Below the pieces are notes generated by a model, which was not told the DNA's origin, made no database searches, and was given only the letters and a program-made list of their open reading frames with translations. Shown in pieces: positions 42,853 to 51,251 of a DNA stretch of 64,000 nucleotides. This DNA is from Ilyomonas sp965247435 (lineage in GTDB: Bacteria; Bacteroidota; Bacteroidia; Chitinophagales; Chitinophagaceae). The first letter of the stretch is position 1. Each line of letters opens with the position of its first letter. The stretch lies in NCBI GenBank assembly GCA_965247435.1, contig OZ252019.1, positions 3,844,001-3,908,000 of the forward strand. Reading direction: 5' to 3'. The position numbers and the translations under genes are program-made.

Positions 42853-45213
42853 TCAGTTCAGCATAAACCTTTTTTTCTTTTTTTGTTTTGCATTGTATTC
42901 GTAGCCATAACCATAACCATAGTTGTTGCCATAGTTAAAGTCTTTATTGTCTTTGATACCGTTGATGATAATTTTAACATGCGGCAGCTTTTGCTCATCA
43001 CTTAGCTTGTTAACAAGCTTTAGCGTAGTAAGTAAAGTTTCTTTATGCCTGATTACAAAGAAGGAAATGTCAGCCCACTTAGCCAGCGTAAGCGCATCCG
43101 ATACCGGGCCCACCGGTGGTGTATCTATTACAATAGCATCAAAATTAGCTTTCAGAAATTCGAACAGGTCCTCCATGCGGTCGCTTAGTATTAGTTCGCC
43201 GGGATTTGGCGCCAGCGGGTAGCCGGAACTAATAAAAAACAGGTTCTCCGAATTAGGCGTAGGCTGTACAATATCTTCTATTGCTACTTCACCTATCAGG
43301 TAATTGGCAAGACCAATAGTTTTGCTAACACCCATCTTTTCCGACAAACCAATAGTACGCAAATCAAACTCGAGCAGCACTACTTTCTTGTTGGCGATGG
43401 CCATGGTGTTGGCAAGATTAGCACTTACAAAGCTCTTGCCTTCTCCGCTTTTGCCCGAAGTAATCAGTAGCGTTTTTCGTTGCAAGCCAGGTGTGAGATA
43501 ATAAATATTCGTTCGGAGGGTACGGAATTGTTCTGCTTCCGAAGAAACATTGTTGGTTGTTACGACCAACTGATTATCGTTAACCTGTATATCACTTATT
43601 TCTCCCGCAATCGGCAACGTGGTTAATGATTCTATGTCCTGCCTTGTTTGTACTCTTTTGTTTAGGAAGACGATAATAAACATTACCAATGCCGGCAGTA
43701 AAGCACCGGTTCCGAACCCGATTCCATAGATGTTAATGGCTTTAGGATATTGGTCCACGCTATCTAAACCATCATCTATAATGATAGAATTAGCTACCTG
43801 TGTGGAAGCCAGCTCTATTTCTTTATCCTCTTTCTTCTGTAACAAAAATGTGTAAATAGACTCTTTGATATTGAGCAACCGGTTAAGCTCTACTAATTTC
43901 TTTTCTTTGGTTGGAATACCGGTAAAGCGGTTATTGATGGTTTGCTCCTGGGTAGCTAAAGAGTTTTCGTTTACTTTTATCTCGTTGCGTATATTTTGTG
44001 TGTTTCGAAGTACATTATTTCTCAGCTCCAACATTTGACTGTTAATACTTCCAAGGCGTGGGTCTTCTGCCGTACCGTTTTCGAGCACCCGGCGTTTCAG
44101 CATCACTAACTGATTGTATTTATTAATATTATCAGCCATTTGCGGATCCTGCAAACCAGTAGTATTCGGTATTATTTCTTCCCGGCCATCCGCAGCTTTT
44201 ATATTCGATTCAACCAAAGACAACATGTCCTGCTTCAGCATATTGTCTGATTTCTTTGTGTCTATCGTTGGCAACGATCCCAACAGTTGATTGGCAGATG
44301 TAGATACATCGTAAATCTGGTTGCCTGCCTTGAAATTGCTAACCATTTTTTCCTGTTGTTCCAGTTCAGCGCCTGCCGACGTAAGTCTGTCTCTCAAAAA
44401 TTCCATTTCCTTACGAAGCGCCTGGTTATTATAGTCCAGGTTTTGAATATCATAGGTGCTTACCAATACGCCGATGGATGCTTTCGCTCTTTCCGGAATT
44501 TCGTCTTTTACCATTATCTGCAACAAGCCCATACCGCCTTTTGATACCGGGCTTATGGTTAAGCCGCCAAGGTAATTGACAATAGCAGCCTGCCGCGATA
44601 TAAAGCTTAAGACATACTCGCCGTTGGCCGGCCTTACTGCATTATCCTTTATACGAAGCAGTATTGTATCCTTGTTTAAGACCAGCGGCTGGTTGTATGC
44701 GCCTTTTGCGTTAATCGTTTTAGATTTTAATTCATAATTATCAGTATGCAGTATAAGCTGATAAACGGGCGGAACAGTAGCTGCATGATTACTTTTACGG
44801 ATGCGGATATCTATTGGAAAACTATTTACATCCAGCGGCTGATCCTGATCATTTCCTTTTTTATAAAGCTTGGTATCGAGTTTAAAGGAATCGGCCACTG
44901 CGCCTACTACGGAGGCAGACTTTAGTTTAAAGATTTCATTATTTACATCGCTGGATTCCTGAGCTACAGCCATACTGCCACCTGCAGCGCCAAATGCCGA
45001 TCCTAACTTATTGGCATTCTCGGTCGGTTGCTTTATTAATACATTGGTTGTTACTTCATAAACAGGTATAGTATGACGTACATAAAAATAAGCCGCCGCT
45101 ACGAAAAGTGGTATTGAGATCAGGAACCAGTAAAAATTTTTTATAAGTTTTGACAGGTAACGCTTTACATCAAACCCTACTTTTTTTTCCTCGTCCGGTT
45201 GTGCATTTTCCAT
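42853..45213 (-). CDS. Wzc-like polysaccharide co-polymerase and bacterial tyrosine kinase
   Basis: A 786-residue inner-membrane protein that controls chain length and export. Two membrane helices (near residues 30-50 and 500-520) enclose a Wzz domain with long coiled coils in the periplasm. The C-terminal BY-kinase has Walker A GKSGEGKS (587-594), Walker A' VLLEFDLR (612-619) and Walker B IVIDTPP (694-700). It ends in a tyrosine cluster with Tyr 761, 765, 767, 769, 771 and 773, then a Lys-rich tail. Autophosphorylation of such clusters sets the oligomer state in relatives. The Wza-like lipoprotein gene is 50 bp upstream. No matching phosphatase gene is visible. Confidence 0.94.
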   Translation of the reverse strand: MENAQPDEEKKVGFDVKRYLSKLIKNFYWFLISIPLFVAAAYFYVRHTIPVYEVTTNVLIKQPTENANKLGSAFGAAGGSMAVAQESSDVNNEIFKLKSASVVGAVADSFKLDTKLYKKGNDQDQPLDVNSFPIDIRIRKSNHAATVPPVYQLILHTDNYELKSKTINAKGAYNQPLVLNKDTILLRIKDNAVRPANGEYVLSFISRQAAIVNYLGGLTISPVSKGGMGLLQIMVKDEIPERAKASIGVLVSTYDIQNLDYNNQALRKEMEFLRDRLTSAGAELEQQEKMVSNFKAGNQIYDVSTSANQLLGSLPTIDTKKSDNMLKQDMLSLVESNIKAADGREEIIPNTTGLQDPQMADNINKYNQLVMLKRRVLENGTAEDPRLGSINSQMLELRNNVLRNTQNIRNEIKVNENSLATQEQTINNRFTGIPTKEKKLVELNRLLNIKESIYTFLLQKKEDKEIELASTQVANSIIIDDGLDSVDQYPKAINIYGIGFGTGALLPALVMFIIVFLNKRVQTRQDIESLTTLPIAGEISDIQVNDNQLVVTTNNVSSEAEQFRTLRTNIYYLTPGLQRKTLLITSGKSGEGKSFVSANLANTMAIANKKVVLLEFDLRTIGLSEKMGVSKTIGLANYLIGEVAIEDIVQPTPNSENLFFISSGYPLAPNPGELILSDRMEDLFEFLKANFDAIVIDTPPVGPVSDALTLAKWADISFFVIRHKETLLTTLKLVNKLSDEQKLPHVKIIINGIKDNKDFNYGNNYGYGYGYEYNAKQKKKKRFMLN

Positions 45214-45263
45214 AGGTAATATTTTTTATAGCTTCAGCAGTTGATAATATTATTGCTAAATAA

Positions 45264-46055
45264 TTATTTTGTAAGCGCAATCAGCAGTGTTACGATACTC
45301 AACGAAATAGATACTACTGAAGTAAGCGAGTTAAAGTTTTCTCTTACAATTGTATTTTTAAGCGGCTTTACATACAACACATCATTGTGCCGCATCTGAA
45401 AAACGTCTGAATTATTCAGCACAGCACTTTTTGTCAAGTCAATTTTATAAATTTTACGCTGGCCGTTATAATCCCGGTATAGTTCTATGTCGTAGCGTTT
45501 GGCCGACAAGGGCAAATCACCGGCAGCCGCCAGCGCTTCAAAAATAGTAGTCCGCTGCATATCAAGGATGTATCGCCCGGGACTGTGCACCTCTCCTAAT
45601 ACTGATATTTTGAAAGTATTAAACCTGACTTCCACCATCGGCTCTTTCAGAAAAGGTGCAACGCTGGAAACCAGCTTTGCCCGTAGCTGGCCGGCGGTAA
45701 GGCTGGTTACTTTCATCAGTCCTAACCTTGGAAATTCGATGTAGCCATCATTACCTACAATATAACTGGCACCGGGAGATGATGTGACTGCCCCTGTTGC
45801 GCCTGGCACAGCAGAGGAAACAGCGCCGCCGTTTTTATTAAAAAAAACAGCAGCCTCATTATCTTTAGCTGAAAAATTAATAAATAAATCGTCCCCGTTT
45901 TCTATCGTTCTTTCCTCGGGTTGAAACGGTGGCAGATCAATAACATTCTTATCCGGTAAATCCTGAAAATAAGTAAGGTCTTTGGGTGAAGAGCACGAAG
46001 TAATGAACAACAAAGCAAATGCGGCCAATCCAAGTGTACGAAAAAATAAGTGCAT
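45264..46055 (-). CDS. Polysaccharide export lipoprotein, Wza-like
   Basis: Outer-membrane export component, 263 residues. A lipoprotein signal (LGLAAFALLFITSC, Cys21) is followed by the Poly_export domain (ENGDDLFINFSAKD and YIVGNDGYIEFPRLGLMKV) and an SLBB domain (VSVLGEVHSPGRYIL type, here ISVLGEVHSPGRYIL). A C-terminal hydrophobic helix (TSVVSISLSIVTLLIAL) ends the protein, as in Bacteroidota forms. It is shorter than E. coli Wza (one SLBB rather than two). It stands next to the Wzc-like kinase, its usual partner. Confidence 0.92.
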   Translation of the reverse strand: MHLFFRTLGLAAFALLFITSCSSPKDLTYFQDLPDKNVIDLPPFQPEERTIENGDDLFINFSAKDNEAAVFFNKNGGAVSSAVPGATGAVTSSPGASYIVGNDGYIEFPRLGLMKVTSLTAGQLRAKLVSSVAPFLKEPMVEVRFNTFKISVLGEVHSPGRYILDMQRTTIFEALAAAGDLPLSAKRYDIELYRDYNGQRKIYKIDLTKSAVLNNSDVFQMRHNDVLYVKPLKNTIVRENFNSLTSVVSISLSIVTLLIALTK

Positions 46056-46103
46056 GAATAAGTTTTATTTTAATGAAGCAGTTTCAAGGGTGAAGGTTAA
46101 GCA

Positions 46104-47120
46104 CTATACTACCTGCGCTGCCTGTAAAGGCTGGCTCCTCAATGCGGAAGCGTACCATTTAACAGCAGCAGAAAGCCCCTGGTGTATAGATACCTGCGGT
46201 GTATAGCCGATCAGTTGATGGGCCTTGGATATATCTGCAAGGCTGTGCTTTACATCTCCTTTTCGCTCTTCCCGATAAACCGGCGCCAGGGAAATGCCGG
46301 TGTACGCTGTAATATATTCCCATAGCTGGTTAAGTGTAGTGCGCTCTCCGTAAGCTATATTAATAACTTCATGCTGATGAAGAGTGGTTGCCAGCATAGC
46401 ACGGATGTTGGCCTGTACTGCGTTTTCTACAAACGTAAAATCGCGGCTTGTTTCTCCATCGCCGTTTATAACGGGGCGCTTTTCCTGCAAAGCCGACTCT
46501 ATAAATAAAGGTATAACAGCCGCATACGGGCCTTTAGGGTTTTGACGCGGACCAAATACATTAAAATAACGTAAGCCAACAGCATGAAAATCATATACCC
46601 GCGAAAACACATCCGCATATAATTCATTCACTAATTTGGTAACGGCATAAGGAGATAAAGGCTTACCGGTTTCATCTTCCACTTTAGGCAAGCCCGGATG
46701 GTCGCCGTAGGTGCTGGAGCTTGCTGCATATACCATGCGTTGCACGCGTGCATCCCTTGCTGCCACCAGCATATTTACAAAGCCGCCTACATTTACGTCG
46801 TTACTTGTAATGGGATCGTTGATAGAGCGCGGAACAGAACCCAGCGCCGCCTGGTGAGACACATACTGCACCTGCTGTGCAGCTTGCCGGCATACATCAA
46901 CGTTTCGTATATCGCCCTCTATGAGTTCAAAGTTGGAGAGGCTTATAAAATCTGCAAGATTATCCAAAGAACCAGTGCTAAAATTATCAAGCACTTTTAC
47001 TTTTCCGGCGTTGTATTTAATTAGATATTCAACGATGTTGGAGCCAATAAAGCCGGCACCGCCGGTTATTAAAAAGGTACTGTTACTAATATCGATAGCA
47101 TGAAAAGGATGCTGATACAT
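46104..47120 (-). CDS. UDP-N-acetylglucosamine 4-epimerase-like SDR (WbpP/TviC type)
   Basis: NAD-dependent epimerase of 338 residues that likely interconverts UDP-GlcNAc and UDP-GalNAc, or their uronic acids. The ATG at 47120 (MYQHPFHAID) is preferred over an upstream one at 47147 that overlaps the dehydrogenase gene by 14 bp. Motifs are LITGGAGFIGSNIVEYL, HQAALGSVPRSINDP, ASSSTYGDHPGLPK and SPYAVTKLVNELY (YxxxK). HQAALGSVPRS is typical of the WbpP group. It directly follows the UDP-HexNAc dehydrogenase gene; this pair makes UDP-N-acetyl-galactosaminuronic acid in Vi-antigen-like pathways. Confidence 0.9.
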   Translation of the reverse strand: MYQHPFHAIDISNSTFLITGGAGFIGSNIVEYLIKYNAGKVKVLDNFSTGSLDNLADFISLSNFELIEGDIRNVDVCRQAAQQVQYVSHQAALGSVPRSINDPITSNDVNVGGFVNMLVAARDARVQRMVYAASSSTYGDHPGLPKVEDETGKPLSPYAVTKLVNELYADVFSRVYDFHAVGLRYFNVFGPRQNPKGPYAAVIPLFIESALQEKRPVINGDGETSRDFTFVENAVQANIRAMLATTLHQHEVINIAYGERTTLNQLWEYITAYTGISLAPVYREERKGDVKHSLADISKAHQLIGYTPQVSIHQGLSAAVKWYASALRSQPLQAAQVV

Positions 47121-47133
47121 TATATTATTTGTT

Positions 47134-48420
47134 TTAAAGCCGGGCATCTACCAATTCTTTACTTAAAATAGATTTTACGTCAAAAAGAACGCATTTATCA
47201 TTGCAGATATTTTTTATTACTGCATAAGTGAATTCTTTATGCGCAACCGCTAAAACCACGGCATCGTATTGGCAGTCTTCCGGCAGCTCCTGCATTATTT
47301 TTATACCATATTCATGCATTACGGCCTCCGGATTCGCCCACGGGTCGTACACATTCACATTTACATGGTAATTCTTTAAGTGTGTAATTATATCAACCAC
47401 TTTAGTGTTGCGTACATCCGGGCAATTTTCTTTAAAAGTGATGCCGAGCACCAATGCCTTACTGCCTACTACCTGCATTCCTTTTTTCACCAGCAGCTTT
47501 ATTACTTCATCGGCTATGTAAGCGCCCATACCATCGTTAAGCCGCCGGCCTGCTAATATTATTTCCGGATGATAGCCCACTTCCATCGCTTTTTGCGCCA
47601 GGTAATAAGGATCTACACCTATACAATGCCCGCCTACAAGACCAGGTTTAAAAGGAAGAAAATTCCATTTGGTACCTGCGGCCGCCAGCACTTCACCGGT
47701 ATCAAGATTAAGATGACGGAATATTTTTGCCAGTTCGTTTATAAAGGCAATATTTATATCACGCTGTGCATTTTCTATTACTTTGGCAGCTTCTGCCACT
47801 TTTATAGAAGGCGCCATGTGAGTGCCTGCAGTGATAATACTTGCATATACATCATTTACCTGCTGTGCAGTTTCGGGGGTAGAACCGGAAGTAACTTTTT
47901 TAATCTTGGTAACGGTATGCTCCTTATCGCCCGGGTTAATGCGCTCCGGTGAGTAGCCGACATAGAAGTCTGTATTGAATTTCAGGCCTGATATTTTTTC
48001 GAGAATCGGCACACATTCGTCTTCCGTTACACCCGGATAAACGGTAGATTCATACACAACAATATCATCTTTCTTCAGGCATTTTCCAACTGTTTCACTG
48101 GCCTTAACAAGTGGCGTAAGGTCGGGCCGGTTGTACTTATCAACCGGTGTTGGTACGGTAATTATAAAAAAGTTTGCTGTTTGTAATACATCAGGCTGGT
48201 TGCTAACATACAAGCCGTTCGCACAATCGTTGTCTTTTTTTAAAACTTCATTTAACGTCTGGCTGCTAACTTCTAAAGTAGCATCGTTGCCATCACGCAA
48301 ATCATTAATCCGCTTTTCATTAATATCGAACCCGATAACTGCATTTTTTTTTGCGAATTCTGCAGCGAGGGGCAAGCCAACATAACCTAATCCAATGGTG
48401 GCTATTTTGTAATTTCTCAT
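47134..48420 (-). CDS. UDP-N-acetyl-hexosamine 6-dehydrogenase (WbpO/TviB type)
   Basis: Oxidises C6 of a UDP-HexNAc to the uronic acid with NAD. The 428-residue protein has GLGYVGLPLAAEFAKK at 10-25, VYESTVYPGVTEDECVPIL near 122, the Lys in TSGS-type linker, and the catalytic Cys266 in GLVGGHCIGVDPYYL. This exact block separates the UDP-HexNAc dehydrogenases (WbpO, TviB, WecC) from UDP-glucose dehydrogenase; YSPERINPGDKEHTV fits WbpO/TviB best. It is the first structural gene of the operon after UpxY. The product would be an acidic sugar, so the polysaccharide is probably anionic. Confidence 0.92.
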   Translation of the reverse strand: MRNYKIATIGLGYVGLPLAAEFAKKNAVIGFDINEKRINDLRDGNDATLEVSSQTLNEVLKKDNDCANGLYVSNQPDVLQTANFFIITVPTPVDKYNRPDLTPLVKASETVGKCLKKDDIVVYESTVYPGVTEDECVPILEKISGLKFNTDFYVGYSPERINPGDKEHTVTKIKKVTSGSTPETAQQVNDVYASIITAGTHMAPSIKVAEAAKVIENAQRDINIAFINELAKIFRHLNLDTGEVLAAAGTKWNFLPFKPGLVGGHCIGVDPYYLAQKAMEVGYHPEIILAGRRLNDGMGAYIADEVIKLLVKKGMQVVGSKALVLGITFKENCPDVRNTKVVDIITHLKNYHVNVNVYDPWANPEAVMHEYGIKIMQELPEDCQYDAVVLAVAHKEFTYAVIKNICNDKCVLFDVKSILSKELVDARL

Positions 48421-48671
48421 GCTAACCGTAATTGTCGTTTTTAAAGGGGGTTGTGGAAACTAAGCTTCGTTTGAACACAGCTTTTTTTAAGCAAGAATTA
48501 ATTAAAAGATGTTTTGCTGGTACTGTTTTTGACAAATGTGCACTGTAAAAAAAAGGTAGTTTCAAGTTTAATATAAGTATATAATTTTTTCTGCAGGATT
48601 ATAAAATTCATGTGTGTTAAACCCGGTTTTATTTTCCTGCAAACTGCTCAAAATTGAGCAACTGTTATTAA
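48421..48671 (-). other. Untranslated segment between the UpxY gene and the first structural gene
   Basis: About 250 AT-rich bases without a credible ORF, expected to be in the operon mRNA. It contains a small hairpin TGCTCA-AAAT-TGAGCA (48645-48660) right after the UpxY stop codon. A wider pair TGCAGGA/TCCTGCA (48592-48598 and 48635-48641) encloses a 36-base segment. Neither ends in a long T-run on the minus strand. It could be a leader where the antiterminator loads or where transcription pauses. Confidence 0.4.
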
Positions 48672-49175
48672 TTATATAGCCTTAAGTTTTTCTATGTTTG
48701 TTTTTTCAATTTCGGCAATCAGATGATAGCCTAATGATGGAAGCAGAACTTTTACAGACTTGCTCTTCACTTCCAGCACTTCGCCTTCCAACATCATCAG
48801 CGGGCCTTGAAGAATGCGAACTTTATCATGGGAATGAATACTTTTTTCTACCGAAACATATTGATACTCATTAAGGAAATGTTTAATTGTATCAATCTCT
48901 TCACTTTTTATAACTGCAGGCTTGCCTAACCATTGTACAAAGTTGAAGATGCCGGTAGTTTCTAACGTTGGAACGTACTCGAAGGCAGAAACATGGACGA
49001 ATACATAAGAGGTAAACAACGGCTCATCAATAATTTTTTTTCTATCAGCCCATTGCTTGTTTACTTTTCTTACAGGACAGTAGTTGATGATATTTTTTTT
49101 GGTAAGCAGCTCAGCAACTTTCTTTTCCCATTTGGGTTTGGTATATACAGCATACCAGTTTTTGCTTTTGATCAT
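48672..49175 (-). CDS. UpxY-like NusG-family transcription antiterminator
   Basis: Specialised NusG paralogue of 167 residues that lets RNA polymerase read through long polysaccharide operons. The NGN domain begins NWYAVYTKPKWEKKVAELLTKKNI and contains NYCPVRKVNKQWADRKKIIDEPLFTSYVFVHV, standard for UpxY/RfaH-like proteins. The C-terminal KOW part is HDKVRILQGPLMMLEGEVLEV. It is encoded at the very head of the locus, on the same strand, as UpxY genes are in Bacteroides capsule loci. It is not the housekeeping NusG, which sits beside ribosomal-protein genes. The 31-kb operon that follows has few gaps and one strong terminator at its end. Confidence 0.93.
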   Translation of the reverse strand: MIKSKNWYAVYTKPKWEKKVAELLTKKNIINYCPVRKVNKQWADRKKIIDEPLFTSYVFVHVSAFEYVPTLETTGIFNFVQWLGKPAVIKSEEIDTIKHFLNEYQYVSVEKSIHSHDKVRILQGPLMMLEGEVLEVKSKSVKVLLPSLGYHLIAEIEKTNIEKLKAI

Positions 49176-49732
49176 TAGGGTTTGATTTTAAATACAGCAT
49201 ACGTGTTGTTTATTTATCTCACAAACCCATTCTCTCCCAAACAAACAGGCTATCGCCTCTCCCACTTACAGCAATTGTATAGCAAGTCAATCTTTTTAGT
49301 AATATGCTGTCTGTTGCTCCGGCCCTATACGCAAATCCTCATGACAAAGATTGCATAATTAAACCCTTTTAAACAGACCATCGCCATTCCTGTTTAAAAC
49401 TTTAACAGCACCTATTCATTTGCGATATTTCCTGAATTGGATCTTGTATGTTTTTATGATACGGCAGTTAAGGTAAAAATCATAAAAACTACAGTTTGAT
49501 TTGTGAGTGGGTTTTCACCACAGCCACCTGAAGTTTCAAAACTATGTAAAAGAATCTAATGCTATATCCCGTCAAGCCGGTAGGCAATTTCCTAACTATA
49601 AGCCTTAACATCAAAATAAGATCAACATTCATTTACCTTTCACTTCTTGTACTGTGAAAGCTTTTTAAGGATTTTTAAATCGGATGTAAATGTATTAACC
49701 ATAAATCTTAGCTATTTGTTCTTTTTTGTTCT
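49176..49732. other. 557-bp intergenic region upstream of the polysaccharide operon
   Basis: No coding frame is credible. It must hold the operon promoter. One minus-strand TAGTTTTG (49537-49544) fits TAnnTTTG but has no clear -33 partner and would give a 360-base leader. A hairpin CTTTCAC/GTGAAAG (49637-49643 and 49654-49660), followed on the plus strand by CTTTTT, lies beyond the end of the 49733 gene. No invertible-promoter repeats were recognised. Confidence 0.35.
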
Positions 49733-50953
49733 TTAGCTGAGAGTGTCTTCGGTTTTTTCTGTTTCTGCAAAATTGCTGAACTTTTCAAAACCGGTTTCTT
49801 TTATTAAAGCTTTGAATTGCCTGAACTGCTTATGGGTAATTTTTTTTAAATAAAAGGCAAGTAAAAGATATAAAATTGTATCTGTTTTTTTAGACAGGAA
49901 ATAAAACTGCGAGGGATGTATTTTTGAAAAAATATTTTCAGCTTCCTTTTTTTCATTGATTTTACTAAGCGCTACCGCTTTTAAAAGTAATAGCTTTTGC
50001 TGCCCGCACTGGCTTGCATGTCCGTCTTTTTCCTCATAGTTTGCAATTGCATAATTAATATAAAACAAAGCTTCTTCGTAATGGCAGGTAAGTATAAGTG
50101 CATAAGACAGCGGATACTCAAAACAGTTGTATAAGTAGCACTTGCTTTTAGATGCTTTGATACCAATATGCACATTATAAGCGCCTACAAGTGTAGCTTC
50201 GGAGCTTGGTTCAAATACATCTGCATAAAACAACTGCGCTGCAAAATATCGTCCGTAAATCAAAGGTGGCACCAGTGGCGAAAGCGATTGTTGCCTCAGG
50301 TATTCAAAATTTTTTTTAAGCGCAATATGATCGCCTATCAGCCAGTCGCGGATGCATAGCAAGGAGTAGCCGAATAGCTGGCCTTCCGGTGTTTTGTTTT
50401 CATTAATGTAAAACCGGATTCCTGTTGCGAAGAAAGAGTTGAGTTTATCGAAATTGACAAAATATTCGAAGTAAAATTGCCGGCCATTCACCGTTTTTAC
50501 TATGGCACGCTGGAACTTATCTATTAAATCGGGTTTCTTTTGTAAAAAGTTAATGGTATGGCCAACGAACGTATGAAATGTTCGATCATCGGCATCTTTT
50601 ATCTGTACAGCTTTGAACAAGGTAATGAAATAATACAATATGCTCAGGTCTTCCTCCTGTAATGTATTCTCTGCGGGTTTTGACTCCGACAACTGAATTT
50701 CGTCGGGCGAATGGTAGCCGCAATACCTGGCAAGTATATTAAGTGTAGAAGAAGATGCAGGATAACTTGCTTTAACCAGACCAAAAAAACGCCGGAGCGT
50801 GTTTTGATTAAGCGTGCTGCCGGTCTTGTTATAAATCTCTGCGCAAAGCAGATTACAGTCACCGGAGGTGGTGATACTGCGGCCAAATGTTTCTTCTATT
50901 TCTTTTCGTAAAACTGCGTATAACTTCAACTTATCACCTGCTATGTCATTCAT
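49733..50953 (-). CDS. Hypothetical protein with N-terminal HTH-like domain, possible regulator
   Basis: A 406-residue soluble protein with no signal peptide. The first 80 residues (RKEIEETFGRSITTSGDCNLLCAEI, TLRRFFGLVKASYPASSSTLNILARYCGYHS) follow a pattern I recognise from many uncharacterised Bacteroidota proteins: two helices with TLRRFFGL and a final LARYCGY. It resembles a small helix-turn-helix. The remaining 320 residues are all-helical with TPR-like spacing (EEALFYINYAIANYEEKDGH, KAVALSKINEKKEAENIFSKI). It lies just upstream of the UpxY gene in the same orientation, 557 bp away. It may sense a signal and regulate nearby genes; this is inference. Confidence 0.6.
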   Translation of the reverse strand: MNDIAGDKLKLYAVLRKEIEETFGRSITTSGDCNLLCAEIYNKTGSTLNQNTLRRFFGLVKASYPASSSTLNILARYCGYHSPDEIQLSESKPAENTLQEEDLSILYYFITLFKAVQIKDADDRTFHTFVGHTINFLQKKPDLIDKFQRAIVKTVNGRQFYFEYFVNFDKLNSFFATGIRFYINENKTPEGQLFGYSLLCIRDWLIGDHIALKKNFEYLRQQSLSPLVPPLIYGRYFAAQLFYADVFEPSSEATLVGAYNVHIGIKASKSKCYLYNCFEYPLSYALILTCHYEEALFYINYAIANYEEKDGHASQCGQQKLLLLKAVALSKINEKKEAENIFSKIHPSQFYFLSKKTDTILYLLLAFYLKKITHKQFRQFKALIKETGFEKFSNFAETEKTEDTLS

Positions 50954-51173
50954 TGGTATAACATCCGGAATAATGATGAAAAAGATTGCAAGGAAATCAG
51001 CTTAATCAATTAAAACCCGGTTCTGATTTCTACCTATGCAATAACTCCTGTACATTCACTTTTTTCTATCCATCAAATCTGTATATAAAAATAGTATTTA
51101 AAGTATTAGCCGGACGATTTTTTATCGCAGCCATTTGTGTAATAATATTTATCCACAGCATTAAAAGCATGTT

Positions 51174-51218
51174 CCCGCTAAGAACAACCGGTATTGCCCG
51201 CCGGCTGTTCTTAGCGGG
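51174..51218. terminator. Large hairpin downstream of the GH13 gene
   Basis: CCCGCTAAGAACA (51174-51186) and its exact complement (51206-51218) form a 13-bp stem, with CCGG/CCGG extending it internally. It begins 34 bp past the stop of the minus-strand GH13 gene. The run after the stem on the minus strand is AACATGCTTTT, so the T-tract is short and late; it may be a terminator or an mRNA-stabilising hairpin. The rest of the 298-bp gap (50954-51251) shows nothing else. Confidence 0.65.
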
Positions 51219-51251
51219 CAGGACGGTGTTTGCATATTACCATACCTGTTA

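Noticed and set aside
49176..49732. Invertible promoter in front of the polysaccharide operon, as in Bacteroides
   Set aside because: No pair of inverted repeats enclosing a promoter-sized segment was found, and no invertase gene is nearby.
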